Under the pieces are notes generated by a model that saw only the letters and a program-made list of their open reading frames with translations, ran no database searches and was not told the DNA's origin. Shown piece by piece: positions 1 to 13,004 of a stretch of 64,000 nt of DNA. The DNA comes from Fistularia commersonii (taxonomy: Eukaryota > Chordata > Actinopteri > Syngnathiformes > Fistulariidae): assembly GCA_037954325.1 (NCBI GenBank), contig JBBMNZ010000003.1, forward strand, positions 6,027,965-6,091,964, given 5' to 3'. The translations under genes and the position numbers were made by a program. Position 1 is the stretch's first letter. Each line of letters opens with the position of its first letter.

Positions 1-37
1 GCCTAAACGGAACCATTCACTCTCCAGATGGCGTTCG

Positions 38-95
38 TGTGTGTGTGTGTGTGTGCGTGCGTGTGCGTGTGCGCGTGCGTGCACGTGCGTGTCGA
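38..95. repeat. (GT)n microsatellite
   Basis: gtgtgtgt tract passing into an imperfect gtgc/gcgt-rich run. Confidence 0.9.
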
Positions 96-1900
96 TCCGT
101 ATGTCTTCTTTTGAACCATTTCTTTAATGAAAGTGACATAAACGTAAATGGAATTTCCCAGTAGGACAAAAGAGAGACTCCGATAGAGTGCGAGTCTTTC
201 AGGTGATCCCCCTGACGGAGGCCGCCTCCCGCGTGAAGGTGCCACCCAGGACATCCTGACACTTTGCCAACCTATGATAGTCTCTGCCATAAAAGCTCCA
301 CGAAAATCTGGATTTAATCGCTTCATAAGGCAGCTTTACCAAGTGACAATGTTGCGATGCAGCTGCTGCTGCGGCAGCGGCGACGCAGTGTCGGGAATCC
401 AAGCCTATTAGAAGTTAGAACTTTCACAGTTTTGGAAATGTTGAAGCTGTTGCTTCTTCTCTACTAATAGAGCTTTAAAATGTTCGAAATTTATTTGTCA
501 CAAGTTTCCACGAGTTGAATCAAAATGAGTGTTTTCTGCTTGTTTATTTTTCTCCTGTGCCGTTCACAGATTACAATTTTGGTATGAGCTGTCCTCGCCG
601 CCTCCATGGCTGTGCGCGCACGTCTGGAGAAATGAGAAATTAGAAAATATATGATATACGATACTGCGAGTTCTGCGAGTATGCTTATAGGAAATCTGCA
701 AACTGTGACCCGAAAACGTGGAAATAAAAAAAAAAAAATTGCATTTTTCTCCAGCATCTATATAACTCAGCAACAACGATTTTACTCTGGAAATGTAAAA
801 AAAAACAAAAACAAAAACAAAAAGTGCTTACTAAAGAGATAATTGGAACTATTAGGACTTTAGATCCCGGCGAGCCGGGCTGAAGCTGGAAGCTCCCGCT
901 GTGCAGCTCCACTGTCAAGCCCGATCTCCTCCCCCGAGCGAGTTTGTCGAGGCCCGCTTTGTCCCGCTGTCAGCTTTTTATTTCCTTTGTTGGGAGGAAG
1001 CCTCCGTGTTCTGATTTCCTTCACGTTTTAATAGTCCCGTCGCACATGTTACTTTAAATCTCATATCATGCACTCGATTAATTCACGCCTGAATAAGTGT
1101 GACACTCGGGCCTACAGCCTTATATAAACTAGATATTGATAGCGAGTATTTGCCTTTTTTTTTTTTTTTCACACAATAGCTTGACAACGATGGCGGTTTT
1201 TGAGATAAATCGTGAATATATAGGTAAAGTTTCCGGTGCTATTTTTTTCTGACAAAAATCAGCTTTCTCACTGGGTTCTGGGGCACTTTTAAAATGTAAT
1301 TCGCATCACTTTAAAACTTTCGCCGATTGTTTTCGGAACAAATGACCGTTTGCGACCATTGACACTGCCTCACAAATGTGCAGAGTCAGACACATAAAAT
1401 CTTTTTTAAGATTACGGTCCCTCCTATTATTAGAAAGTGTATCATTTATTGGGATAATATTACATTCATGTCAACATACATCTTCAAGCCATTAGAGAAC
1501 TCTTTTATACTAATACACTGTGCAAATATATGTTTCCATGTCTTTCTGCAACTAATAGAAACTGCATCTTCAGGGCCTCCAAACACAAATGATTTGAGTC
1601 GGTGTCAAAAAAACGCTCATATTGAACACGCGTGAGATCAGCAGGACATCATCGAAATGTATTTATGTATATATATATATAGGGAAGATTACGTTTCAAC
1701 ATCATTAAGAATTTATCATCTGTTCCAAACTAACAAAGTGCTCCTCAGCTGGGATTTCATTTGGAGAAGTTTAAGGGGGAGGGGCTTCGGCGTGAGACCC
1801 ACGGACGTAGCGGACACTGCGCAGGTTAATTCCATGCTTTATTTGCGGCGTGCAGCCCAGATACGCTGCCTCAGATTTCTAATGCTTTTGCCGTGAAGGC

Positions 1901-1901
<1 letters not shown>

Positions 1902-1931
<30 letters not shown>
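1902..1931. repeat. poly(T) tract
   Basis: Uninterrupted run of about 30 T residues. Confidence 0.9.
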
Positions 1932-2739
1932 CCTCCAGGAACCGCAGAGTGAAGTTCTCATTATCACATCCGTGTTATCTTTAAGCGTTCTCATCAAAGG
2001 ACACATCACACCCCTCAGAGACTGGCAGCACAGAGAGGATCCTCATATCTGCATCGGTTAATGGCCTATTATCAGACGCCGGATTGTTTGTATTCACGAC
2101 GCGGCGCAGTCGGTGCAGATGTGCTCCGCCGTGTAACGCACACTGACTTGCTCAACAGGTTGGGTGGTCGGAGGAAAGCCTTGCAGCGGGGTTCATTTGA
2201 GTCCGCACAAAAAAAAGATTACTTGAAGTGCAAAATGGGCTGCCCGCTGAATCACCCATCTGCGTTTTTGAATTCGGCGTAACAATTAAGAGGTTTGATG
2301 TCGCCTTGATCTGCAGCTTGCCCGCTGAGGACAAAAGGAGAAACTTGGAGCATTTATATTCTGTTTACGGTCGGCTCTTCGATGTGCATTGGTTGTTACT
2401 ACTCTTAATAAGACAGTAAAGCATGGGCTTTTTCAAAGAGCCTTGCCGGAAGCGGTTAACATGATTTCTTTGGAATCCAAAAAAACGGGTCCTTGTTGGA
2501 GATTTAGCAACAGAAAACTAAGCCTTTTCAACAAATACAGACCGGTGAAACAGGGGGTCATAAAACCGACTTGCCCCGCCCCTTCAAAAATAAACGGTTG
2601 AAGACCAATCCTGACTTCATGGTCTGAGAAATATACAGCCTGCGTCCACAATCGCTTAGCGCACGTGACAAAAGAGATCATCTTGGCGACAGCTTGGCCG
2701 AAGGACCGCTCTGAATATAAAATCTGGCTCCTCCTAGGA

Positions 2740-3130
2740 TCCATTCACGCTCTCCCATAATACCATTATCAGGTTGAATGTTATTATCATCACACCTTTT
2801 GTTTTGTGGCCAAATACCTGGTGACCTGAAGATCTTCCTATCAGGGGATTTAATAAGAAGGAGGTGCCAGCTGTGTGTTGTCTGCCACAAAGATAAGTAA
2901 ATGGCCATTTAGGCAAATGGGTAGACTAATGTAACAAATTAAGTTTGTCATGGCAAAATGCAATGGCCTCAAAGGAACCGGTAACCATGACAGCAAAAGG
3001 GCTCCACATGCTTGTGGGCTTTGTGTTATCATTTCCTTTCTTTGGTATGTCGAGGATTCGGGTGTCCTCTGCCTTCCGTGGGCTATCAGGAGCAAATCTG
3101 ATACTTTTCAACCACAATGCTGTTTGTTAT
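2740..3130. promoter_or_regulatory. candidate conserved non-coding element
   Basis: Non-repetitive, balanced sequence between simple repeats, with ataccattatcaggttgaat, ggccatttaggcaaatgggt and gtcatggcaaaatgcaatgg blocks. Open frames over it run on into a CT repeat and have no exon support. Confidence 0.28.
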
Positions 3131-3318
3131 TTGATGCCATCCTTTCTTGGATATTTTAACAGCGGCATTTTTTTCAATTCTTTTTTTTTTGTTGAAAAAC
3201 GGAATAAAACAGACGTAGCGCAGACACGCACACATGCACACATACAGAAACAAATAATGACCTCCAAATTGAGAGATTATTGTTCAATTGGGAAAAACAG
3301 AAAACACAGTCTCTGTCA

Positions 3319-3320
3319 CC

Positions 3321-3396
<76 letters not shown>

Positions 3397-3425
3397 ATTT
3401 TTCTGTCTATCTGTCTATCTATTTA
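3319..3425. repeat. (CT)n / (CTAT)n compound microsatellite
   Basis: Long CT run followed by CTAT and CTGT tetramers. It creates spurious Ser-Leu-rich open frames. Confidence 0.95.
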
Positions 3426-4159
3426 AAGAGAACAATGCTTATATATTTATGGATTAATGTTTGCATTATAGCTATCAATATTATAGCCTTGCGTATATAT
3501 ATAATTATATATATATATATAAGTTTTTGTATGTATAATATGTGTGTATATTTATTCATTTTTTATTTTTTTTATTTTAATTTACTATTTGATTTCGATT
3601 TTTATTTTATTGTTTTTATTTTGTTATTTGTTTATTTGCTTTTTTGATTTTTTTGAGAACAGTCTCCGATACCCATGTCTGTTCTTAGAACCTTCTGGTA
3701 ACCAGGCTTCTTATCTACAGCCAAGATGTCAACTCCAAAGAACGCCAACCTTCCTCTTTTTTTTTTTTCTTTTTTTTTTTTCAAGAAAAAAGAAGACAGG
3801 AGAAGGGAGAGGTAGTAGAGGGAGAGAAAGAAAGTGAGACAGACAGGACAAAGCTGGGAGTGAGGAGAAACTGAACACAGTGTCTGTTGTGTGTATGAAG
3901 GGAGGACTTGGCACAAATGCTGGTTGAGCTGTAAGAATATCCTGTGCTGCTCCCTGCTCCATGCCTTCCTCCTGAATACTGTCTTTGTCCTCCCACTGCA
4001 CACAGTGACACTGACAATCCACACACAGCAACACCTGGCCCCTGCAATACTGTCTCTTCTACTTAAGCACAGGAGGAGGCAGGACGGGACAATGTGGGAC
4101 AACACCAGACCTTACGGGGGGAAGAGGAAAAATACGAACCACAGAAGACCAGCGTTCAC

Positions 4160-4680
4160 GCCGAGAATTACAGCTTTGATTATTTGCAGGGGGACCCTGC
4201 TCAAAGTCAGCTCAATTAACCTTGTGTTTTCGTCAGAAGCTTTATTACTACAGTGTAGCTTGAATATTTATTATATTTGATCATTTGATTATTCTGTTTG
4301 CATGTAATCGGTGATGTTTCTTAGCATAAAAACAATATTACGTATTTCAGGAGCAGCACTCCCTCCCTTCAGGAAAGTCAATGTGTTTTGAGGATGGAGT
4401 GCGAGCTCTTTTAAAAAAAAAAAAAAAAGAAGAATATTTATGAAAAACAGGGAGACGGCCGTGAGAAATGCACGGACCCAAAGATACGGCAAATAGTTTT
4501 CTCCAAAACAATAAGCCGGCATCATCCAGGAAGAGGGATCTGGGAGGACATGCCGGGAATGCCGCGGAAATTCATGACAGATGAGGCCGGCGACACTTGG
4601 CTGCTCGGTATTAACAAAGACAAATTAATATTCCGATCGAAAGGGTTGAAATCGCTGTCATCTGACGAAGAGCGTGGATG
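4160..4680. promoter_or_regulatory. candidate conserved non-coding element
   Basis: Non-repetitive apart from one A run. Contains agctcaattaaccttgtgtt, gattattctgtttgcatgta (octamer-like TTTGCAT), tgctcggtattaacaaagac and aaattaatattccgatcgaa. No coding frame of note. Confidence 0.28.
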
Positions 4681-6189
4681 ATATTGGCGCAAAGACATAC
4701 ATACATACATAGATCCACTTTTTCGGTTTCCCGAGGTGAGGCAACCCAAACCTTTTATATGTCCTTTAAGCGCCGTTTTGATCTTGACCAGCCAACTCTT
4801 GGTTTGCAGAGCTGGGATTGCTGGATCTTTTTTTTTTCTTTCAAGGTGCACTTAAATAACTTTTGCTTTTGCTTTTTTTTTTTTTTACACAAACACAAGC
4901 AGCTGTGCTGGGCGTTTGGCTGAAAGGGCGGCTTGGAATCCATTCATTTATTCATGAACGTGGTTTTTTTGGTCGAAAGACCGATCGATCAGTAGCTCGG
5001 CTCTCGTGACCTATAATGACGTGCACCGGGATTGCGGGTGTCCAGTCACAGTGGTAAACAATTTCACCAGGAAGAGGAGAGCAGTCTTACTAAAAACGTA
5101 TCTATCGGGATATATCGTATAAACATTGTAGCCTTGTTTTTTTCTACAGAGTAATTTTGAGGAAATAAACTCCATCTGCCGTCCGCCCTCATAAATCCCG
5201 ACCAATCAGATTGCTGTATTCATTGTGTTTATTTTTTTTCTGCCAGCAGTGAGGTACAGCTCCAGAAAAATAAACAGCAGTTGATTTTCAATGCACATCT
5301 TCAAGGAAATAGATTATCCCCCAAAAAATGCATCGACAGGAAGATCTTATTGTTGCCCAGCTCAACCGTAAACTCGGGGTCTTCAAAAAAAAAAGCACTG
5401 TTTTCAATTATAGGAAAGAAAAACTCAAGAGCTATCCGTTAGCCATCAACCTCATCTAATCTAATATTTTTTTATTTCTTTAGTTATTGCTAAAGTGACA
5501 TATTAGCCTCAAATTCATTTTTAAAGAACTTTCCAGGGTGTTGACATGTACTGAAACAAACTCATTGGAAATCTTTTCATCCAAATCCGTGATATGTTTT
5601 TCCACTATTAAACATATGACATATAACTGATGATATATTCAGCAGATGAAAATATATTAGGTCCTCAATTGAAAGTTTTCCAGGATCCACTTAATGATGA
5701 AAATCCCCACCTGGCCCCAGCTGTGGTGCAAACAATAGCCCCTTGGTTTATGTTTACCTTTTACGCTTCGAGCAGAATTCAACGTTCAACAAAAGTCAAC
5801 ATTCATTAAAATTCAACATTCAGCAAAATTCTAAATTCAGCCGTCATAGATTTAGAATGCTGTGTAATCCGGTTAAAAACTGGAATATTCTTGAAGACCA
5901 GTTCCGGCCCATTACCCATTACAGAAAATCAATTATATTTTTTATCCCGTCTGTATTTAATTCAAAAAAATATAATAAATAAACAATAAATAGATTGGAA
6001 AAAATATGTTTATATACACATATATATAAATATATTCACATAAAATTAATTGTCTTTTCCTTGAACCGAGGCAGTTGATAAATTTGCTACAATACTATGT
6101 TTATTACCTTCTCCACTAATTGACTTGTAAAATGTCTAAAACATAAATATATGCATTGGGGTTAGGGTGTATGTATATATAAGTATATA

Positions 6190-6310
6190 TACATATATAT
6201 GTTTTGCGTGTTTTTATTTCATTGTTTCTTTAAAATGTGTATTTTGTGTGTATGTATATGTCTTGAGCGTTGAGTAAGGCACCTTAAATAAAATGTATTA
6301 TTTTATTTAT
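6190..6310 (+). repeat. LINE-type 3' tail, copy 1
   Basis: gtttttatttcattgtttct then ttaaaatgtgtattttgtgt, a short T/G stretch, then aaggcaccttaaataaaatg and a TATT-rich end. Shares this order with 33095-33235 and 63105-63225. This resembles the AATAAA-plus-TATT tail of L2/Rex-type LINEs. No coding part is attached. Confidence 0.55.
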
Positions 6311-7139
6311 TTTAAATTGTTTGGTAATGTATAGTATTTTTATTTGTCCTGTAACTTACATTGATTGATGAATTATCTAAAAAATGAATAAATAAATAAG
6401 ACATATGTGTCATGGGCATCGCACTGGAGGCCCCTTCGGCTGAAATGAGCGATGCATGAGAGCCAACCTTTGCCTGACCTCACCGTGATCTCAAACACAT
6501 CCAGGAGTGCACGGAGACGGGTTGGCTATTTTGCCAACAGGTTGCCGGATGGGAAAAAGTCACTGTGTGCACAGAAACATTAGTGGTGACTCGTGCTTTG
6601 TGTTTGAGGGATGTTCACTGAGTATAACTCAGCACGACGTAGGCCGTGAACACAGAGTTTTGGCTTTGGCATACATCGCAACCCCCCCGCAGCCAGCCTG
6701 GTGGAGCAGCCAGACTGAACCTAACAAAGGACCAAAAGAAAAACAATCAGTGGTTATGAAGATGTTCCGCTCCCTATTGGCAACACTTGACACATTTTCC
6801 ATAGTTGTGAAATTAATAAGCAATTAAAATTGGATATATACTATATGTATATATACATATGTATATGTATAGTCGAATTGCTGCAGCAGTTGCTTCCGTC
6901 TTTAACACCTTTCAGTCAAAACATTTGCGGTGCCTTCTTTTTTTTCCCCCACAGAAACTGTCATCTCTTCCAAAAATCGATTTTCTGGATTGACGGTCTT
7001 CCCGCAAGCCGGCGTCTGCCCCCTGTCCTGAAGCACATTTAGGACACATTTTACCACACTGAAAAGAAAGGTTTCTCGCGATCACAGCAGACACAAAGGG
7101 AGACAGTCAGCGGCGAGGAGGATGAGGAGGCCTTGCACG

Positions 7140-7142
<3 letters not shown>

Positions 7143-7211
<69 letters not shown>
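7143..7211. repeat. (GT)n(GA)n compound microsatellite
   Basis: A perfect GT run switches directly to a perfect GA run on the + strand. Confidence 0.95.
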
Positions 7212-7213
<2 letters not shown>

Positions 7214-8499
7214 TGAGGGGACAGAGAAATGGAGAGTTTGTGGTAAGCGGCACTTTTCTTTCAGAAACCTGATCTGAGCATGGAGCAGAGCAGGGTGAGA
7301 TAAAAGGAGAAAGGAGTGCAGTCAGAGACCAACTGCAGGAAGAGGATGATTAGAGCAGAGCCTGGTATCAGGTATGCGGGGCAAGAATCCCAGCCAATCA
7401 CACCGCGGGTACATTGGGTCAGACAGCACTTTGACTCCGGTCTGCAAACCCCGCCCCGGCTCAAACGTTAACCCCCCCCCCCCCCCAAGGGCCCCCCTGC
7501 TCCAACTGCGGTTCAACGCCATCTTGGGTGATGCGGCTCTGAGCGGCCAGCGGTCCGAGCGCAGGTGTGAATGCACACGCGGGAGTCCCCGAGGACGACG
7601 GCGAGATCTGAAGACTCGGGCCGCGTAAGGCCACCATCTCATAGCATGAATGCGTCTTTGTGCTTGGGGCCGCATTCAGAAGCCCCCCCCACCCCCTCTG
7701 CAAATGTGGAGAGGCAAAAAAGTATTTGCACAACATTGCACCGCGGCCTGCGAAGATGGACATCATCAATGTCTTCATAATATAAAATAACAGAAGCGTG
7801 TTTTACAGCTGATACCTTTGCACCTCTTCTTATTGTTGAGATCCAATTACATACCAGACACTTGTCATCTGTCATAATTGGACCATGTACCGTGAAGTTT
7901 TTCTCCCAATTTTAAAACTGAGTGTATCCAAACCATTCCCTCGACAAATCACGGTGGACTCACAGCAGACCTCGGGAGATTTCACCATATAACATCTTGT
8001 ACATAATCCTGACGTGGTAACTACTTTGGTAAATACAAATGTTAAAACAAGCCAAGAATTGCGGTATTTTTGGGAAACAGAACAAGTGTGGATATTTGGC
8101 CCCGACCCTGACGGCATGACGACTCGCCCGGCCCTTTCAAACGCCTCCGTTGAAAACGTGTCAAAATAAAAACAAATAACGGCTGCCTATTCTGAGCCGT
8201 GTCCAGCAAACGTTTGAGGGCCGTGGCACCGACGCAGAACCTTGGAATGTCGAAAAAGCGAAGGACTGACTGGGCGCAGAGGGGATCTTAAGAAAGTCCC
8301 TGTTTTTGCGAGAAAAAATAACAACTGCAGCTCAATACCCGGGATGTGTGGGTGGTTTGTTTGAATTGGCAACACGTCCAACCAGTGCCTTCTGGGAATT
8401 CAGACTCAAACTGTGTCTTGTCTCAATCGTCAAGGCTTGTAGGTCCTTTCTCCTGAAGCAGGAGAAGGAATTCTTGCGTCTGACTTCTGGACTGACGAA

Positions 8500-8795
8500 A
8501 CAGTGAGTTGACAAGGTGGTTAGCATTTCCGCCTCTTACCGAGAAGGTCCCCGGTTTGATTGACACTCTGTGTGGAGTTTGCATGTTCTCCTCGTGTCCA
8601 GGAACATGCAGTAGGTTCATTGGAGACCCTAATTTGCCCAAGGCATGAATGAGTGAGTGCATGGTTGTATGTTTCTTTACGTGGCCCTGTGATCGACATG
8701 TGATCCATCCGGTTTGAGCGCCGCCTCTCGCACAGTGGCAGCTGGGATTGGCTCGCCACAGCCCTGACTGCAAGATAAGGAGTATTGATCAGAGA
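8500..8795 (+). mobile_element. tRNA-headed SINE-like teleost repeat
   Basis: The head gacaaggtggttagcatttc resembles a tRNA A box (..GTGGTTAGCA), and ccccggtttgattg resembles a degenerate B box. The diagnostic body follows: tctgtgtggagtttgcatgt, then tctcctcgtgtcc, gaatgagtgagtgcatggtt, and the tail cagctgggattggctcgcca. Ends near gcaagataaggagtattga. Same family at 24520, 38930, 47643 (-) and 54296. Confidence 0.75.
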
Positions 8796-9868
8796 TCCCC
8801 AACCTACTCATCTTGGACCATTTGGCCCTGGATAGGCAAAGAAAGTTGTTTAAAATCAAGTGTATTTTATTTTAATCAGTCTTCTGGGTGGTTTGTTTAT
8901 CAAAAATCATCATTTCCGCCTGTGCCTCGCTTTTGCTCTCAACTAAACAAAGGGTTTTTCAGAAAGTAAGCCGGCAAGCTAACACTCACTATAATGGCCT
9001 CCAAGCAAACGTTGCCAGGGAGTCTATTTATCTACCTGAGACACGAAGGGTCTCAGATTGCTGCGTTTAAAAGAAAATAACAAGTGTCCCACTTAAATGG
9101 GTTCATTGCAACAGATGATTGCAAAAAAGTGATCTGGGATGATCTGGGACCATGGGTAGAGATAGTTAATGAATGAATGAATACTCTTGAAAAACACCCT
9201 TAGATCAGATTACTTTATAAATGAATGTTTCCGAGATCACGGATATTCATCAAACATGTCCAAATGTAAACGGTCTCAAATCATATTTGGCTTATAACTT
9301 GATTTACAATGGGGAAACGTTCACCCGCTGCACACCAATGTCGGAGGAAGTGCCATGCGAGGCGCTAGCCAGGCCATCAGAATCAGCCGGGGAGTTTGGT
9401 GTCTTGCACGAGGCCATTTCGACATTGCAGGGACAAAAATCGACCCGCCGGTCATCCGATTGGAGCTTTAAATTTGAGTTTTGATGTTTCCTAGAGGCAA
9501 ACCCTGTGTGCACGATGAGCTCACCAACTTTTTTTATAACACACTGCCATCGTGAGGAGCCAAACTCCACACCTGTGCCATAATGCAACCTCAGATAATT
9601 AACTTAGTTAACGATTCATAAATTTGTCTATTCACAGTCTTGGCAACAGCGGTGATTTAAAAAAAAAAAAACACTTGAAATAAGGACGAGGATGAGAATC
9701 TCATTGTTTTCACCAATCACACCGACAGGGTGTCTGAAAACAACCAACAGGAAAACTGGCTAAACTGGCCTTTTTCGATCCGCCTCAATGTGTTTCCATC
9801 CTGGTGTGTGAACGGGAGATTGTAAACGTGAACAAAAGGATTAAATATCTGTCTCCTTTGTGTTACAG

Positions 9869-9966
9869 AGCCTGACTTGTTACAAACCAGCATGCCTTCA
9901 GTTCATACTGCTGGGGAAGTACTTGAGAGGCTGAAGGAAACACGAGTGGAAAGCCTTTTCATTCAG
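9869..9966 (+). other. isolated exon-like segment
   Basis: Flanked by a good acceptor (gtctcctttgtgttacag) and donor (CAG|gtacgg). The open frame reads PDLLQTSMPSVHTAGEVLER then LKETRVESLFIQ. No neighbouring exon could be found and no family is recognised. A decoy exon is as likely as a real one. Confidence 0.2.
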
Positions 9967-10044
9967 GTACGGGGAGTCCACAGCGGGCCCACCGCGTCCT
10001 TGGGAAAAAAAAAAGGCGAAAAGGCTCGAGGAGACAGACAGAAA

Positions 10045-10115
10045 CCAGACAGTCGCCGGGATCGAACCCAGGGAAAACTGATGGATTGCGCGGCGATGAT
10101 GCAGTCAGGGGAAAC
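10045..10115 (-). mobile_element. possible SINE head (B box only)
   Basis: The minus strand carries GGGTTCGATCCCGG, a near-perfect RNA polymerase III B box, preceded by cgccgcgcaatccatcagtt. No convincing A box or tail could be read, so this is only a candidate tRNA-derived fragment. Confidence 0.3.
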
Positions 10116-11959
10116 ACACGTACTATTTACAAAAGGAAGGCTGGGATTATCGCGAGCAGGTGGGAACGCTCAAGGGTGGGGCAGGCAACTACGCAGGCGG
10201 GAGGAAAATAAAGGAGGTGTCTAAAATGCAAAAGAGAAGGTTATATACAAACCACACACGTGTAAACCGAACTCATAATGTAACCAGGGTCAGAATTTGA
10301 GTGGGAATTTATCAAATTTTGACACCGTCTGTGATTATTTCGATGCAAATTGGAAATTTGCTTTCGATAAACCAATCGACGAGGACCGAAGTGAGTTTGC
10401 GTAACGCGTGGGCTTCGATTCAAATGCTTCCGCGTACATCCGAAATATTGAATATCAAATTTAACAACAGCGGGGTAATTGGTTTCACAGCAAGATTCTT
10501 AATTAAGAATTATCCCCATGGTTTCTGATCATTTCGCACGTTTCGCTGCGATTAGATCAAAACGCGACTCAAAATTAAGACCGAACCTTGTTTCTTTTTC
10601 GACCGCCGAAAACAGAAAGGATCGGTGCAATACAGCGTTCGCTTGCCATAGCTTCGAACTTCTTTCACAGTAAATTTTCAAAAGGCAAATTAAGCAGAAG
10701 CGGCGGGTCTGGAGCCGAGCCCCGCCGTCGTCTGCATATGATGCCTCCTGACATAATGTTTCCATCTCTCCGCGCAGCTTCTTTTCGAACAATAGCTGAG
10801 TTCACCCCCCCACGCCCCCCATTTTTTAAGTCGTGCGCTATCTAGGCCCCGCCACGGCAAAATAGATGTGAGCTACACTCAAAGCCACAGAGCGCCTATT
10901 CAAAGAGTGGGAAAAGCCAACAGAAAGCAGCCATCTGTATTCTTTCATCAATATCCTATAAGCCTTAAAACTAATCACATCAGCTCAAGTGTAATATGTC
11001 AGCGGAGGCTCTTCCAAGAAAGTCCTGTGAGAACAAAGAGTGCGATGGATGGAAAGATGAAGAGATTTGTAAGTACACAAAAACACCCGAAGGATAACTC
11101 GACGGCTCGGTGTCTTTGTCAAATCAAGTCTTAAAACACCCATACAAATGAAATTATCTGTTTTCAGATCGCGCGGTGATAACATTGTGCTCGTGAAAGG
11201 TGCCGAGGAGATAAATTATCACGAGCAATAAACTTTCACGGAAATCGGGCGAGCGCAGACGTTCGCTGGGTTTTTCTTTTCTGTTTAGTTTTTTTTTTTA
11301 TGAGGGGGAAAAAAAAATAACAAAAATCAGTGAACTGTCGGGCGATGCCATTTTCTCTTCCTTTCTTTTTTAGGATGATTAATGTCACGCTTTTAGAGAA
11401 ACATTCCTTTGGCAGATGCAAATCCTACGATGATTAAAATTCCAAAACAGCGATCGAGGCTGGTTTTCTGAACTCCGGTTTTGAGAACTAAAAAAAAAAA
11501 AAAAAATTGAACCTCCGGGTTTTAAAACACGCATAGCCGAATACTCCAAGCGACAGCATTTGTTTGTATAAATTCTTATATCCACGGGTTTAAGTTGATA
11601 TACCAAACCCACGGTCCTCTCATTAACTGATAGTGTATGAGAATCTATATATTATTTTTCCTTCCTCTCAAGGTGAACTATATTTCACCAGCTTCTCTCC
11701 CCAGTGTGCCCATATGCTGGCTTATGTGCATGCTTTAGTGCAGAAAAGTGCATAGTGTGTGTATGTGTATGTGTGAGTGTGCGTGTGTGTGTGGATGTGT
11801 GTGTGTTCGCGTCTGCCTGTCTGACTGTGTTGTGTTCCAGTAATGACATCGGAAGCTGGCAGGGCTTCATGTCTCCCAGGCTGCATTCAGAGGGACTAGA
11901 CAGCCTCCTCCAACTGGACCATGGGGTAAAATGGACTGAGCCACTGAATCGGCAAAAGA

Positions 11960-12470
11960 GAAGAATGGGAAAGGCAGATGAGATAAGGACAGGACGGCGG
12001 CGACGCAGGGAGATAGAGGGAGAGAGAGAGAGAGGGAGGGGGCGACGGCAAGGGAAGATGGCAGAGACAGAAGCCTGACGAGTAAAAACACAAGGGGAGG
12101 CGCCATGGCAAAATTCGGATGGAGAAATTTGGGTTGGAAGGGCACAAATTGAGGACAAATTGTGAGCCAGGCAGGGGCAAAATTGTGTGGGATGAGAGGG
12201 AGAGTGCCCGAGGAGGGGTGAGAAAATGGAAAACAAGTGAAAGGAGTCTGAGGAGTGATGGGGAAGATAGAAGCCCACAGGATATACAGGCAGAGACCAG
12301 AATAGGTTTGGCTGACATTCAGGCATGTGAAGGGGCAAAGGGGTGACAGGGATGCATTGTAGGAAAGCAAAGGGGAGACAGAGAGGGGGGGGGGAGATAG
12401 CGGGGGCAGTTCGGTCGGGAGCGAAGGGGGTGGGCACGCAGTCGATTTGGCCGGCAGATGATTGGGGATT
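11960..12470. repeat. strand-asymmetric purine-rich segment
   Basis: The + strand is overwhelmingly A+G for about 500 bp (gggagatagagggagagaga, then gagagggagggggcgacggc, later agagaggggggggggagata). The complement supports the longest open frame in the window (250 codons, Pro/Ser/Leu-rich), best explained by this composition. Confidence 0.7.
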
Positions 12471-13004
12471 TTGCCCGGACCGGCTAAACGGGCTGTTATG
12501 TTTTCATTAACCACAGGAGACTGTGAGCGAAGTGGAGCAGTGGGCACCGACAGTGTCTAAAATTAAATGGATGAGGGTTCATCACTGGGGAGAACTTCAC
12601 TCATTACACAGGCAACAGACACAATGAGAGCTCACATGGATGGAGCCATTGTTCTGAGGCAGCAGTGCCAGGGCACACTACCCTGCAAAGCATCCAAAAC
12701 ATCCAAACCAGCAAAAACAACAGAATAAGGAATCGGTCAGGGGGGAGCTTTGTTTGCTGGCAGCCACGGATGGAATCAAGAGAATCATTCAGAAAAAAAA
12801 AAAACAAAAACGGGACGGCTATGAGCGATGATATGCCCGGGTTCCACGGAAACGAGTTAGAAAACTCGACACGGCGCGGCGGAGAATCGGGCGGGTGGGG
12901 TTCAAGTTGCAAATTGAGCCGTACGCTGGAATTTTTGAGGGCATCGTGCGAACGTGACATCCCGTGGACTTGTTAGACCCGAACCGGGATTCGGCTATTC
13001 ACGC

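Noticed and set aside
2945..3457. 170-codon plus-strand open frame
   Set aside because: Its second half is a CT microsatellite (Ser-Leu repeats); no domain or exon evidence.
3808..3825. gaggtagtag run resembling the let-7 5' end
   Set aside because: Continues as purine-rich simple sequence, not as let-7 (no ttgtatagtt), and no hairpin partner is seen.
3544..3837. plus-strand hydrophobic frame as a membrane protein
   Set aside because: Tyr/Phe/Ile/Leu-rich because of T-rich DNA and a poly-T run; no family match.
8795..9070. possible hAT transposase remnant (cagagatccccaacct start, MASKQTLPGSLF frame)
   Set aside because: Only a weak resemblance to a hAT end and too short a frame; no right end or target duplication found.
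11685..12437. 250-codon minus-strand open frame, the longest in the window
   Set aside because: Pro/Ser/Leu/His-rich translation of a purine-rich strand plus a (GT)n repeat; overlapping long frames also exist in other phases, no domain, no splice context.
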